A DNA stretch of 32,884 bases from Vibrio tasmaniensis 1F-187 (GCF_000272405.2 NZ_AJZM02000385.1:1-32884), one strand, 5' to 3'. Positions 1 through 9,248 are shown, numbered from the stretch's first letter. Made by a program: numbers and translations. The notes: a model not told the origin generated them from the sequence alone.

Positions 1-2
1 TT

Positions 3-56
3 ATCGAGCGTTTTAACAAGCTAGAGCGAGCAATTATTTACTACGATTGGTATTGA
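3..56 (+). CDS. possible C-terminal tail of an upstream gene (partial)
   Basis: Frame 3 is open from the first bases of the window to a TGA at 54-56 and encodes IERFNKLERAIIYYDWY, a plausible charged and aromatic C-terminus. The other two plus frames close within about 25 bases. The stop lies 22 bases before the next start codon on the same strand, which would fit an operon partner. Only 17 residues are visible, so no family can be named. It may be chance open sequence. Confidence 0.35.
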   Translation: MERFNKLERAIIYYDWY

Positions 57-78
57 GTCGTCTCCTAACGGTACTCTT

Positions 79-987
79 ATGTCAGAAACCAAACAGCCAG
101 TGATCATTGAGCATGCTAGCGATACACAGCAAAAGCATGAGAAAAAGCCTCATATTGCCGATAGTGCAAGCAGAATGCGGCACATCGCACAAAGCTTCGG
201 CCTCGATTCCTTAATTAGTCATAGTGCAAAGCCAAACGATAAAGCTGAGAGTACGCTTATCGAACGGGCACTATTACGAGAGAAAAAACGTAGAGAACTT
301 CGCCAAAAGAACCTAGAACAGATTCTAAAGTTGGCACACTCTTCATGTAAGGATGAAGCGGCTGGAGACCCTGATCAGGACTGGCTATACCGTTTCTTCG
401 ATATGGCACAAGAGATCCACAATACATCGATGCAGAGGCTGTGGGCTCAAGTACTGAAACGAGAAGTCACCAACCCAGGCTCGACGTCGATGAAAGCGCT
501 GCAGATCTTAAAAGACATGACACCAAAAGAAGCGCTCACCCTGCAAAGAGCAGCGTCACTGGGTTGTAGCTTTGGTAGCGATAACAGCAGAAAACTGTTG
601 CTCGGCTTTAAATCCCATGCAGGAATCTTCAGCTTTGGTAAAAGGGACACCACCAACACCATCAATCTTGGTGGACACAACCTTCCCTACTCTAGCTTGC
701 TCCACTTGATTGAACTCGGGATTATTCTGGGCACAGAATTAGAATCTGGAGAGATTGATTTCGATCCAGCTCTGCACTTAACTTATCAAGGTAAGGGCAT
801 GTCACTGGCACCATTATCAAAAGGGGTGAAGCTGATTTACTACCGATTCAGCCCAACAGGCAATGAGCTTTGCAACTTACTTGGCAACAAGCCTAACACG
901 CAGTATTACGACCAACTGATTGCGCTATTGAGCCAAAAGTTTACGGTTCAAACAGAAGTTAAAAGCAGTGTGAACTACACCGTCTAG
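79..987 (+). CDS. TIGR03899-like conserved hypothetical protein
   Basis: This encodes a 302-residue soluble protein with no signal peptide and no evident transmembrane segment. The first 60 residues are polar and probably disordered. A strongly basic helical stretch rich in Arg, Lys and Glu follows at about residues 60-85. Then comes a conserved-looking block containing DWLYRFFDMAQEIHN and LWAQVLKREVTNPGS (about 100-135), which resembles the core of the TIGR03899 proteins of vibrios and relatives, where DUF2806-type domains also have this pattern. The assignment is from memory of the family. The function is unknown and no catalytic motif was recognised. The start has only a weak ribosome binding site. 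It converges with the minus-strand cysteine operon, so it is probably unrelated to sulfate assimilation. Confidence 0.6.
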   Translation: MSETKQPVIIEHASDTQQKHEKKPHIADSASRMRHIAQSFGLDSLISHSAKPNDKAESTLIERALLREKKRRELRQKNLEQILKLAHSSCKDEAAGDPDQDWLYRFFDMAQEIHNTSMQRLWAQVLKREVTNPGSTSMKALQILKDMTPKEALTLQRAASLGCSFGSDNSRKLLLGFKSHAGIFSFGKRDTTNTINLGGHNLPYSSLLHLIELGIILGTELESGEIDFDPALHLTYQGKGMSLAPLSKGVKLIYYRFSPTGNELCNLLGNKPNTQYYDQLIALLSQKFTVQTEVKSSVNYTV

Positions 988-1018
988 ACAATCGATACTG
1001 TAAAAAATAGACGGTGTA
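976..1018. repeat. perfect 11-bp inverted repeat at the end of the TIGR03899-like gene
   Basis: The arms TACACCGTCTA (976-986) and TAGACGGTGTA (1008-1018) are perfect complements around a 21-base spacer. The left arm covers the last codons and most of the stop codon. No T-run follows on the plus strand, so it is not a standard intrinsic terminator. The rest of the gap to 1154 also holds a weaker pair, AAGGCT and AGCCTT about 43 bases apart, followed on the minus strand by four T, which might end the cysteine operon weakly. Confidence 0.5.
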
Positions 1019-1154
1019 CGCTGTGAAGAGTATTGATAAGAGTGAAGAGAATCTAGAGGATAAGGTTCTTGTCTCGGAAAACCAAGGCTGCACTATTTAT
1101 CCGTAGTGAATTAAGCAGATAAACAGGAGAGTAGCCTTAGTCATACCAGCGATC

Positions 1155-1775
1155 TCAATTGGATAAAATATTACGCTTCTCTAAAGCATCAATACACAAT
1201 TCGACCAGTTCATCGAGTGTCTTTTCGCCCGCAGGAAGATCTATCTCAGGATGCTTAGGCGCTTCGTACACTGAACTAATACCAGTAAAGTTCGGGATGT
1301 CTCCAGCGCGTGCTTTTTTATACAGACCTTTCGGGTCTCGCTGCTCACACACCTCAAGTGGTGTGTTTACAAATACCTCAAGAAACTCACCTTCCGGCAA
1401 TAAGTCTCGCACCAACTGTCTTTCAGCTTGATGTGGGGAAATAAACGCTGACAAGACGATCAAACCCGCATCCGCCATCAATTTAGCGAGCTCACCAATA
1501 CGACGAATATTCTCTCGACGGTCTTGCTCTGAGAAGCCAAGGTCGCTACATAACCCATGACGGACATTGTCACCATCCAATAAGTAAGTATGGTAACCAA
1601 GCTGTGCCAAGCGGTTTTCTAATGCTCCAGCAACTGTCGACTTCCCAGAACCAGATAATCCAGTGAACCAGAGCACCGCTGGTTTCTGTGATTTCAGATC
1701 CGCACGAAATGTTTTATCAATCGAGTGTTGATGCCACACAACATTCTCATCTTTTGGTTTGAGTACTGCGGTCAT
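1155..1775 (-). CDS. cysC: adenylylsulfate (APS) kinase
   Basis: This enzyme phosphorylates APS with ATP to make PAPS, the second activation step of sulfate assimilation in the cytoplasm. The 206-residue protein has a P-loop GLSGSGKST at residues 39-47, the DGDNVRHGL substrate motif at about 68-75, and FISPHQAER at 111-119 holding the serine (Ser113) equivalent to the phosphorylated serine of E. coli CysC. A clear AAAGGAC ribosome binding site precedes the ATG. It lies 24 bases after the permease gene and is the last gene of the cysDN-permease-cysC unit. Length and motifs are typical of the family, and nothing is missing. Confidence 0.96.
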   Translation of the reverse strand: MTAVLKPKDENVVWHQHSIDKTFRADLKSQKPAVLWFTGLSGSGKSTVAGALENRLAQLGYHTYLLDGDNVRHGLCSDLGFSEQDRRENIRRIGELAKLMADAGLIVLSAFISPHQAERQLVRDLLPEGEFLEVFVNTPLEVCEQRDPKGLYKKARAGDIPNFTGISSVYEAPKHPEIDLPAGEKTLDELVELCIDALEKRNILSN

Positions 1776-1799
1776 AATTAGTCCTTTAAATAAACAGCA

Positions 1800-3524
1800 T
1801 TAAAATGGGAAAAAGTAAGGAATCAGGGTCAGCACCAAGCCCGAATAGACAATCGAGATTGGGATGCCGATACGTAGATAATCCGTGAGATGATAATTAC
1901 CTACGCTATAAACAAGTAAATTAGTTTGGTAGCCGTATGGCGAAATAAAACTGGCACTGGCACCAAATAGAACCGCCATAATGAATGGCATAGGGTCAAC
2001 GCCATAGCCGATAGCCATGCTATAGCCGATTGGGAAAGAGGGTGCTGCGGCCGCATTATTGGTAACAAGTTCTGTCAGAACCAAGGTCATAAAATAGGTC
2101 GCGACTAACGCACCAAACACGCCCCAGCCATTAAAGGCTTCCATAAACATCAACCCCATCCGCTCAGACAAACCCGATGAAATCATCAGTTGAGCAATAG
2201 ACAGAGCGGAGCCAACGATCACCACAATATCAACCGGAAAACGGCGACGGAGTTCACCCAGTTGCACCACACCAAAGGCCACCAGCAACAGTAAGAAACC
2301 AGCCAGCCCTTTGATAATCGGCACGACTTCAGCAAGGGCTAGACCAATCACACTGGCAAAACCGAGCAATACAAACGTCGATTTATCCGCATCAAGCTTG
2401 GCACTCGAGTCCAAGTCATTCATCAACACAAACTCTTTGTTGTGTTGCTGGCGTTGTTCTTCAAAGCGTTTGCCGGGAACCAAAATCAAGGTATCACCAG
2501 CGGTCAATGTGATATTCCCTAGCCCACCTTCAAGGCGCTCATGGCCACGACGAATAGCAACCACCACCGCATCGAAACGATCTCTAAACTGGCTGGTTTT
2601 CAGGGTTTTATTACAGAAGCTTGCAGACGAACTCACTACTACTTCAACAAAGCTCTGGCCGTTTAGATGATGCTGGCCAAACAGGGTCAACCCTTGAATT
2701 TCTTGTAGTGTCGCTACGCTTTCAACGTCGCCACAAAACAGCAACCGGTCACGGGCTTGAAGAATAAAATCAGGGTCAATCGAAGCCGTGGTCTTACCGT
2801 CGCGAATCACTTCGGCTAAGAACAGTTTTCTCAAAGCTCTGAGATTATTTTCGCTAACACTGCGGCCAACTAACGGTGAGCCAGGTTCAACTCGCGCCTC
2901 TAGAAAGTAAGGCAGATCGTCCTGCGACCCATCATCGTAGCTTGGTAAGAAGTAACTCAGAGGGATAAGAATCAAAACACCACCCACCAAGACCGCTAAA
3001 CCGATCAAGGTTGGTGTGAAAAAGTTTAAGCTTGGCAATCCCGCATCTTCAACAAAACTATTGATGATCAAATTGGTTGAAGTGCCGATCAATGTCAGGG
3101 TTCCGCCTAAAATGGCAGCGTATGACAAAGGGATAAGTAACTTAGATGGCGCGTGCTGTTGATTGCGTTTGATCGCTCCGATCAAAGAGACAACCACCGC
3201 TGTGTTATTAGTAAAAGAAGAAAGTAGCGCTGTGGAAATACCCAACTTCGCAACCACGGTACCTAGCCTACCTTCAGAGATATTGCGGCTAACCCAGCTG
3301 ATTAAGCGAGTTTTCTCCAACGCACTTGATGCGAGGATCAGAAGAATTAAAGTCAGTAACGAGGAGTTAGTGAAGTTATTGGCTAGGCTCGACAAGTCGA
3401 TCATACCAGCCATAAAAGCAATAAAAGCCGCGCCAGCAAAGATAAAGCTTGGCTTAATACGGGTAACGAGCAGGCAAGTAATGATGCCGAGCAAAATCGC
3501 TAATACAAATCCTTGTTGCCACAT
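1800..3524 (-). CDS. SLC13/DASS-family permease with two RCK-C domains, probable sulfate importer
   Basis: This is a 574-residue integral membrane protein. Membrane helices fill residues 1-195 and 385-574. A soluble insert at about 205-375 has the pattern of two tandem TrkA-C (RCK-C) domains, seen in the bacterial branch of this family. The two family signature sites are visible: SSFTNNTAVV (102-111) with GTSTNLI (147-153) in the first half, and TELVTNNAAAA (484-494) in the second half. The family co-transports anions, usually with sodium. Sulfate as the substrate is inferred from its place between cysN and cysC. The ribosome binding site AAAGGA sits just after a hairpin. It could also carry thiosulfate, molybdate or a dicarboxylate, but the context argues for sulfate. 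Confidence 0.88.
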   Translation of the reverse strand: MWQQGFVLAILLGIITCLLVTRIKPSFIFAGAAFIAFMAGMIDLSSLANNFTNSSLLTLILLILASSALEKTRLISWVSRNISEGRLGTVVAKLGISTALLSSFTNNTAVVVSLIGAIKRNQQHAPSKLLIPLSYAAILGGTLTLIGTSTNLIINSFVEDAGLPSLNFFTPTLIGLAVLVGGVLILIPLSYFLPSYDDGSQDDLPYFLEARVEPGSPLVGRSVSENNLRALRKLFLAEVIRDGKTTASIDPDFILQARDRLLFCGDVESVATLQEIQGLTLFGQHHLNGQSFVEVVVSSSASFCNKTLKTSQFRDRFDAVVVAIRRGHERLEGGLGNITLTAGDTLILVPGKRFEEQRQQHNKEFVLMNDLDSSAKLDADKSTFVLLGFASVIGLALAEVVPIIKGLAGFLLLLVAFGVVQLGELRRRFPVDIVVIVGSALSIAQLMISSGLSERMGLMFMEAFNGWGVFGALVATYFMTLVLTELVTNNAAAAPSFPIGYSMAIGYGVDPMPFIMAVLFGASASFISPYGYQTNLLVYSVGNYHLTDYLRIGIPISIVYSGLVLTLIPYFFPF

Positions 3525-3539
3525 ATACCCGTCCTTTAT

Positions 3540-3562
3540 GGCGGAAACAATCGGTTTCCGCC
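3540..3562 (-). promoter_or_regulatory. intercistronic hairpin between cysN and the permease gene
   Basis: GGCGGAAAC (3540-3548) and GTTTCCGCC (3554-3562) form a perfect 9-bp stem with a 5-base loop. In the mRNA it ends only a few bases before the AAAGGA ribosome binding site of the permease gene. No T-run follows, so it is more likely an mRNA processing or stability element, or a control on translation of the permease, than a terminator. Confidence 0.55.
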
Positions 3563-3589
3563 TGATTCAATAAGCTGTTACTTAGTCGT

Positions 3590-5020
3590 TTATGACTTCA
3601 GTAGTTGGCTTAGATCTTTGGCATCCCAATGAGGGAAGTGCTTGCGTACCAATGCGTTGAACTCAAGTTCAAATGCAGAGAAGTTACCGACTTGCTGTTC
3701 AACAGAGTCCAAACGGTCTCGAATCAAACCAGCACCAACCGTCACATTAGTCAGGCGGTCGATAACAATGAAACCACCGGTGTCCGCACTCTCACGGTAT
3801 TTATCCAGCGCTACGGTCTCGTTCAATGACCATTCACACAAACCAATACCATTCAGTGGCAACTCATCAACAGCGTGAGTCGACAGGTTGTTGATATCAT
3901 ATTGATGACGAACCGTTTCAACCTGACCGACGGTTTTCTTACCTGCGATCTTGATGTCGTAAGCTTTACCCGGTTGCAGTGGTTGCTCTGTCATCCACAC
4001 GATGTCTGCCAATACATGGTTGGTTGATTCAATCTGTGCATTTTCTAGCACAATCAAATCACCACGGCTGATATCGATTTCATCTTCAAGAGTCAATGTT
4101 ACCGCCAAACCCGCTTGTGCTGATTCAAGTTCACCATCAAAGGTCACAATGCTTGCCACCTTAGAGGTTTTACCTGAAGGCAACGCCTTGATTTTATCAC
4201 CGACGCTGACACGACCAGAAGCCACGGTGCCGGCAAAGCCACGGAAATCTAAGTTAGGACGATTGACATACTGCACAGGGAAACGGAATTCGCCCGCAGA
4301 ACGTTTTTGGTCAATGTCTACGTTCTCTAACACTTCTAATAGCGATGGACCTTCGAACCATTCAAGCTCTTTGCTTGGCGCAGCAACGTTAATACCTTCA
4401 AGTGCCGAAACGGGCAGAATCTGAATATTAGTTTCGCCCTCTAGGTTTTCAGCAAACTCTAGGTACTGATCGCGAATCTCCTCAAAACGATCTTGCGAGT
4501 ACTCGACGAGATCCATTTTGTTGACTGCGACGATGAAATGCTTCAAACCAAGCAGGTTAGAAATAAACGAGTGACGACGTGTTTGATCCAGTACACCCTT
4601 ACGAGCATCAATCAAGATCACAGCCAGATCACACGTTGAAGCGCCTGTTGCCATATTACGCGTGTACTGCTCATGCCCAGGGGTATCAGCAATAATGAAT
4701 TTACGTTTTTGAGTCGAGAAGTAGCGATAAGCCACATCGATCGTGATGCCTTGCTCACGCTCAGCCTGTAAACCATCAACAAGCAATGCCAAGTCAGGTT
4801 TCTCACCTGTAGTACCCACTCGTTGGCTATCAGAGTGAACCGCTGCTAGCTGATCTTCATAAATCTGTTTTGTATCATGGAGCAAGCGACCGATTAAGGT
4901 ACTTTTACCGTCATCTACCGAGCCACAAGTTAAAAATCTAAGCATAGATTTATGCTGATGCTGACTTAGATAACCTTCAATCCCTAGTTCAGCCAATTCG
5001 GCTTCTACTGCACTATTCAT
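3590..5020 (-). CDS. cysN: sulfate adenylyltransferase subunit 1 (GTPase)
   Basis: This is the regulatory GTPase subunit of ATP sulfurylase. GTP hydrolysis drives APS synthesis by CysD. The 476-residue protein is an EF-Tu-like translation-factor GTPase: G1 GSVDDGKS at 33-40, G3 DTPGH at 112-116 and G4 NKMD at 167-170, followed by two beta-barrel domains. It lacks a fused C-terminal APS kinase domain, consistent with a separate cysC downstream. The start is 18 bases after the cysD stop, with a clear AGGAAAG-type ribosome binding site. Length matches the E. coli protein closely. Confidence 0.97.
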   Translation of the reverse strand: MNSAVEAELAELGIEGYLSQHQHKSMLRFLTCGSVDDGKSTLIGRLLHDTKQIYEDQLAAVHSDSQRVGTTGEKPDLALLVDGLQAEREQGITIDVAYRYFSTQKRKFIIADTPGHEQYTRNMATGASTCDLAVILIDARKGVLDQTRRHSFISNLLGLKHFIVAVNKMDLVEYSQDRFEEIRDQYLEFAENLEGETNIQILPVSALEGINVAAPSKELEWFEGPSLLEVLENVDIDQKRSAGEFRFPVQYVNRPNLDFRGFAGTVASGRVSVGDKIKALPSGKTSKVASIVTFDGELESAQAGLAVTLTLEDEIDISRGDLIVLENAQIESTNHVLADIVWMTEQPLQPGKAYDIKIAGKKTVGQVETVRHQYDINNLSTHAVDELPLNGIGLCEWSLNETVALDKYRESADTGGFIVIDRLTNVTVGAGLIRDRLDSVEQQVGNFSAFELEFNALVRKHFPHWDAKDLSQLLKS

Positions 5021-5038
5021 TTTTCTTTCCTTAGATTC

Positions 5039-5947
5039 TTAGAAATAACCTTGGCGCTTTTTCAGCTCCATAGAGCCCGACTGATCATGGTCAATCGCTC
5101 GACCTTGACGCTCACTGGACGTCGCCACCAGCATCTCTTCAATAATGCCTGTTAGCGTATTCGCCTCAGATTCAACGGCTCCGGTTAGTGGGTAACAGCC
5201 CAAAGTACGGAAGCGAACGCTTTTTTCTTCAATCACTTCACCTTCTTGCAGTTCCATACGGTCATCATCAACCATGATCAGCATGCCATCACGCTCAACC
5301 ACAGGACGTTTATCAGATAGGTAAAGCGGAACAATATCGATGCTCTCTAGGTAGATGTATTGCCAGATATCAAGCTCAGTCCAGTTAGATAGTGGGAAGA
5401 CACGAATGCTTTCGCCCTTATTAACCTGACCGTTGTAGGTGTGCCAAAGCTCTGGACGCTGGTTTTTTGGATCCCATGTATGGTTCTTATCGCGGAAAGA
5501 ATAAACACGCTCTTTTGCTCGAGATTTTTCTTCATCACGACGCGCACCACCAAAAGCGGCATCGAACCCGTACTTGTTTAACGCCTGCTTAAGGCCTTGA
5601 GTTTTCATGATGTCTGTATGCTTAGAAGAGCCATGTACGAATGGGCTACACCCCATCTCAATACCTTCTGGGTTCTTATGTACTAAAAGGTCGAAGCCGT
5701 ACTTTTTAGCCGTACGATCACGAAACTCAATCATCTCGCGGAATTTCCAATCCGTATCTACATGCAATAGTGGGAATGGAATCTTGCCTGGATAAAACGC
5801 TTTGCGAGCTAAATGAAGCATCACAGAAGAATCTTTACCGATGGAGTACATCATCACTGGGTTATCAAACTCAGCAGCAACTTCACGGATAATATGAATA
5901 CTTTCCGCTTCAAGCTGTTTTAGGTGGGTTAAACGTTCTTGGTCCAT
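5039..5947 (-). CDS. cysD: sulfate adenylyltransferase subunit 2
   Basis: This is the catalytic subunit of ATP sulfurylase, which makes APS from ATP and sulfate together with CysN. At 302 residues it equals the E. coli length. The PP-loop nucleotide-binding motif appears as SIGKDSS at 35-41, the form normal for CysD, followed by [13 protein letters not shown]. The C-terminal [21 protein letters not shown] type ending is also characteristic. AAAGGAAG 7 bases before the ATG is a strong ribosome binding site. It is the first gene of the operon, so the regulated promoter should lie in the long gap before it. CysB control is likely from knowledge of the pathway but was not proven here. Confidence 0.97.
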   Translation of the reverse strand: MDQERLTHLKQLEAESIHIIREVAAEFDNPVMMYSIGKDSSVMLHLARKAFYPGKIPFPLLHVDTDWKFREMIEFRDRTAKKYGFDLLVHKNPEGIEMGCSPFVHGSSKHTDIMKTQGLKQALNKYGFDAAFGGARRDEEKSRAKERVYSFRDKNHTWDPKNQRPELWHTYNGQVNKGESIRVFPLSNWTELDIWQYIYLESIDIVPLYLSDKRPVVERDGMLIMVDDDRMELQEGEVIEEKSVRFRTLGCYPLTGAVESEANTLTGIIEEMLVATSSERQGRAIDHDQSGSMELKKRQGYF

Positions 5948-6398
5948 TTCAGTGCTTCCTTTAAGGCTCGCAGTACGAGCAATTCATTACTTGGTCTTGC
6001 CAAGCAAGGGATTTAACTCATCCACTTGAGTGAATGGGAGTATTGGCACTAGAAGAAAACAGAAGCTTCGTTTTGAGCTATCCTTGCTATTCATCTGCCT
6101 GATACGTCCTTGATATAGGCATTATGACGAGCCTCTCATATTACTGGAAATTCTAAAATTTCATTTTTTATTCGAAAAGCTGATAAGGGATGAGATTCAT
6201 CGATAAATTGGTGAAATGAATGGACTAATATTATCGATATCAGTTGCGCATCGATTGAGCAGCTTTGGGAGGTGTCTTGCAGAACACTATAAAGTAATCG
6301 ATCTAAGTCACGAATTAACATTCGCTGTAATCATTGTTTCATTCCATTTTGTTACATTACGCAACGAATTTTCTACTAATCCACTTTGGAGCTCCAAA
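5948..6398. other. divergent intergenic region between cysD and cpdB
   Basis: This 451-base, AT-rich region must hold the promoters of both the cysD operon and cpdB. On the minus strand a CATAAT hexamer (rc at about 6120-6125) with a poor -35 and an A/T-rich stretch upstream would suit an activator-dependent cys promoter. This is weak evidence. CTTGG and CCAAG flank 5 bases at about 5991-6005. The cpdB side holds the Pho-box-like element listed separately. Short open frames here on either strand have no ribosome binding site worth noting and no recognisable product. Confidence 0.45.
6325..6358 (+). promoter_or_regulatory. candidate Pho box and -10 element for cpdB
   Basis: CTGTAAT-CATT-GTTTCAT (6325-6342) matches two 7-base Pho half-sites (consensus CTGTCAT, 11-base period) at 6 of 7 and 5 of 7 positions. 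A -10-like TACATT lies at 6353-6358, ten bases after the box, which is the spacing expected when PhoB replaces the -35. The match was made by eye and could be chance in AT-rich DNA. A phosphate-scavenging role of CpdB makes it plausible. Confidence 0.35.
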
Positions 6399-8375
6399 AT
6401 GAAAGTTGCAATGAAACCTTTGTCATTGGCTGTACTTGCTGGTCTTGGTCTGACTTTAGCTGGCTGCACAACAACACCAGATACCGATGAAGTGATTAAA
6501 TTACGTGTCGTAGAAACGACGGATATCCATACCAACCTAATGGATTACGACTACTACAAAGACAAGCCGTCGAAAAAAATCGGCTTAGCACGTACTGCAA
6601 CTCTAGTAAAAGAAGCTCAAAGCGAAGTAACCAACAGCGTATTAGTTGATAACGGTGACTTGCTGCAAGGTAGCCCGATGGGTGACTACATGGCAGACAA
6701 AGGCATCGAGGCTGGCGAAGTTCACCCTGCATATAAAGCAATGAACCAACTAAGCTACGACGCTGCAAACCTAGGTAACCACGAATTCAACTACGGTCTT
6801 GAGTTCCTAGAAGAATCTATTAACGACGCTGATTTCCCGTACATCAGTGCTAACGTTTACGACGCAGAAACCAAAGAACACTACTTCACGCCATACATCA
6901 TCAAGACGCACACCTTTGAAGATACTGCTGGCGTAGAACATGAAGTAAAAGTGGGTTACATCGGTTTTGTTCCACCACAAATCATGACGTGGGATAAGAA
7001 GAACCTTGAAGGCAAAGTGATCGCTCGCGATATCATTGAGACAGCTAACGAGTTAGTGCCTCAAATGAAAGCGGAAGGCGCTGAAGTAATCGTTGCTATC
7101 CCTCACTCAGGCGTATCAACTGACCCGTACAAAAATGGCGAAGAGAACTCAACGTTCTACCTATCTGAAGTAGACGGCATTGATGCAATCGCATTTGGTC
7201 ACTCTCACGCAGTATTCCCAGGAAAAGGTTTTGATGACATTCAAGGCATCAACAACGAAACGGGCACAATGAACGGCGTTGCGGCTGTAATGCCAGGCCG
7301 CTGGGGTAGCCACGTTGGTGTTATGGATCTAACACTTGCACAAAAAGACGGTAAGTGGGAAGTTGTTAAAGGCCAATCAGAAGCACGCCCAATCTACGAC
7401 AAGGTAGAAAAGAAATCTCTTGCTGCTGCTGATGAAGGCATCGTTTCTGCACTAGAAAAAGACCACGCAGGTACTCGTGAGTTTGTTAACCAACCGATTG
7501 GTAAAGCAGACGATGTGATGTACAGCTTCTTGTCTCTAGTACAAGACGATCCAACTGTTCAAATCGTGAACCTTGCGCAAAAAGATTACGTTGAGCAGTT
7601 CATCCAAGGTGATCCAGACTTAGATGGCACACCTGTACTTTCAGCAGCTGCACCATTCAAAGCAGGCGGCCGTAAGAATGACCCAGCGAACTTCACTGAA
7701 GTTGAATCTGGTCAACTGACATTCCGTAACGCGGCTGACTTATACCTTTACCCGAACACGCTAGTTGCAATGAAGGTAACAGGCCACGAAGTAAAAGAGT
7801 GGCTTGAGTGTTCTGCTGGTCAATTCCAACAAATAGATGTTAATTCGACCGCACCACAGCAGTTGGTTGAATGGGACGGCTTCCGCACTTACAACTTTGA
7901 TGTCATCGATGGCGTTGAGTACCAAATCGATGTTACACAACCAGCAAAATACGATGGTAACTGTAAAGTTATTAATGAAGGCTCTGAGCGTATCGTAGGT
8001 CTAACTTACCAAGGTAAGCCGATCGACGTGAAGCAAGACTTCCTGATCGCAACCAACAACTACCGAGCATACAGCAATAAGTTCCCAGGTACGGGTGAAG
8101 ACTTCATCGCATTTGATGCACCAGATGAGAACCGTACTGTTCTTGCGAACTACATCTCTCGCGTAAGTAAAGAGCAAGGTCAAGTTAGCCCAACGGCTGA
8201 TAACAACTGGTCATTTGCGCCAATCAAAACGGATAAAAAGCTAGATATCCGCTTTGAAACATCTCCAAGCGACAAAGCGGCAGAGTTCATCAAAGAAAAA
8301 GGGCAATACCCGATGAAACGTGTTGCGACTGACGATGTTGGTTTTGCTGTTTACCAGATTGACCTAACTAAATAG
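6399..8375 (+). CDS. cpdB: 2',3'-cyclic-nucleotide 2'-phosphodiesterase/3'-nucleotidase, lipoprotein form
   Basis: This enzyme hydrolyses 2',3'-cyclic nucleotides and 3'-nucleotides outside the inner membrane, releasing nucleosides and phosphate. The 658-residue protein has the metallophosphoesterase motifs: TTDIHTN near residue 36, [20 protein letters not shown] and [10 protein letters not shown] 5'-nucleotidase C-terminal domain follows. The chosen start at 6399 follows GGAG by 7 bases and gives a signal sequence ending in a lipobox LAGC, with Cys23 as the lipid-attachment residue and Thr at +2, which favours the outer membrane. An in-frame extension back to 6216 would bury this signal and was not used. 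Codon choice looks like that of a well-expressed gene. E. coli CpdB is a soluble periplasmic protein, so the lipid anchor is a difference. Confidence 0.95.
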   Translation: MKVAMKPLSLAVLAGLGLTLAGCTTTPDTDEVIKLRVVETTDIHTNLMDYDYYKDKPSKKIGLARTATLVKEAQSEVTNSVLVDNGDLLQGSPMGDYMADKGIEAGEVHPAYKAMNQLSYDAANLGNHEFNYGLEFLEESINDADFPYISANVYDAETKEHYFTPYIIKTHTFEDTAGVEHEVKVGYIGFVPPQIMTWDKKNLEGKVIARDIIETANELVPQMKAEGAEVIVAIPHSGVSTDPYKNGEENSTFYLSEVDGIDAIAFGHSHAVFPGKGFDDIQGINNETGTMNGVAAVMPGRWGSHVGVMDLTLAQKDGKWEVVKGQSEARPIYDKVEKKSLAAADEGIVSALEKDHAGTREFVNQPIGKADDVMYSFLSLVQDDPTVQIVNLAQKDYVEQFIQGDPDLDGTPVLSAAAPFKAGGRKNDPANFTEVESGQLTFRNAADLYLYPNTLVAMKVTGHEVKEWLECSAGQFQQIDVNSTAPQQLVEWDGFRTYNFDVIDGVEYQIDVTQPAKYDGNCKVINEGSERIVGLTYQGKPIDVKQDFLIATNNYRAYSNKFPGTGEDFIAFDAPDENRTVLANYISRVSKEQGQVSPTADNNWSFAPIKTDKKLDIRFETSPSDKAAEFIKEKGQYPMKRVATDDVGFAVYQIDLTK

Positions 8376-8406
8376 ATTGCTTAAGTAATCCATAGTTAAC
8401 GTTCTG

Positions 8407-8440
8407 AAAGGCTGAGTTTAACGACTCAGCCTTTTTCTTT
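8407..8440 (+). terminator. intrinsic terminator of cpdB
   Basis: AAAGGCTGAGT (8407-8417) pairs perfectly with ACTCAGCCTTT (8424-8434) around a 6-base loop, followed by TTCTTTTG. It lies 31 bases after the cpdB stop, so cpdB is a single-gene transcription unit, or the end of one. Confidence 0.9.
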
Positions 8441-8612
8441 TGTTATTTATAAACCGAATCCACTGCCCTACTTTTCTCACCGTAAACACCCGCTAATTCA
8501 ACCCCCAAACAGCACCACTCAAACCGTCAATCGATTTAAGTCCCCACAAAAAAACACTAATCAGCTGTAAGTTTTTCTCTGCTCCTCCTGTCTATTTAAT
8601 TTACTACACTCA

Positions 8613-8636
8613 ATGAATGGCCAATAAGCCATTCAT
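8613..8636. repeat. perfect 9-bp inverted repeat upstream of the dedA-olsF operon
   Basis: ATGAATGGC (8613-8621) and GCCATTCAT (8628-8636) flank a 6-base AT-rich spacer. The element lies 24 bases before the ATG of the DedA gene, just upstream of its ribosome binding site. It could be an operator for a dimeric repressor or a 5'-leader hairpin. No T-run follows, so it is not a terminator. No convincing -35/-10 pair was found in 8441-8660, and no Pho box as good as the one before cpdB. Confidence 0.55.
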
Positions 8637-8660
8637 CTATAGGATAGATAAGGGTATTTG

Positions 8661-9248
8661 ATGAGCACCGTCGAGAGTATTCAAGCATGGTTAAATACAG
8701 GAGAAGAATCGCTGCTATGGCTGATGCTTGGCATTATCGCGCTTTCTTACTTGCTTGAAGATCTGGCGATTGTTACAGCGGCAGGTTTAGCAACTCAAGG
8801 ACTCATGCTTCCTCAATATGCGTTGCTTGCCATTTTCATCGGCATTGCCACAGGTGATCTCGGTCTCTACTACCTAGGCAAATCAGGACGTTATTTCCGC
8901 GGCGTTCGCTACAAAGCCCTCACCAACCGATACTTTCGTGCACTTCGTACTAAATTACGTCAAAACGCTTTCAGCAGTCTTTTTGTCATCCGCTTTATTC
9001 CTGGGCTTCGTACCGTCGGTTTTACCTTAAGTGGCTTTTTCGCAATCCCACTGCCTACTTTCTTGTTTGCCGTTATTAGTGCCACTGCGCTCTGGACTGG
9101 CATTGTCTTCTCTGCCATCTACTATTTAGGGACATCAGCGTGGCTGCAAGCCTCTGAATATCAATGGATCATCATCCCGTGTGCCATCGCTTTGCTGTTT
9201 ATCGGCAATCGATTAATGAATAGAACCTACTCTAGAGGATTATCATGA
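8661..9248 (+). CDS. DedA/VTT-family membrane protein
   Basis: This is a 195-residue protein of the DedA (SNARE-associated, VTT) family, whose known members move lipids such as undecaprenyl phosphate or phosphatidylethanolamine across the inner membrane. Visible family marks are the acidic re-entrant segment SYLLEDLAIVTAAG, GIATGDLGLYYLG, and the key arginine motif FVIRFIPGLR. Several hydrophobic helices fill the rest. The ATG at 8661 was preferred over the adjacent TTG at 8658 because AAGGG lies 6 bases before it. The stop overlaps the next start by four bases (ATGA), so the two proteins are translationally coupled. It is the first of seven closely spaced genes ending in olsF. A role in moving ornithine lipid or its product is an inference from this context. 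Confidence 0.87.
   Translation: MSTVESIQAWLNTGEESLLWLMLGIIALSYLLEDLAIVTAAGLATQGLMLPQYALLAIFIGIATGDLGLYYLGKSGRYFRGVRYKALTNRYFRALRTKLRQNAFSSLFVIRFIPGLRTVGFTLSGFFAIPLPTFLFAVISATALWTGIVFSAIYYLGTSAWLQASEYQWIIIPCAIALLFIGNRLMNRTYSRGLS

Noticed and set aside
6136..6321. 61-residue minus-strand open frame between cysD and cpdB
   Set aside because: No ribosome binding site or recognisable product, and it runs through the divergent promoter region.
6216..6398. In-frame extension of cpdB upstream of 6399
   Set aside because: It lacks a ribosome binding site and would put 61 residues before a textbook lipoprotein signal sequence.
8441..8660. Pho box upstream of the DedA gene
   Set aside because: The best candidate (CTGTCTA near 8589) has only 3 of 7 matches in the second half-site.
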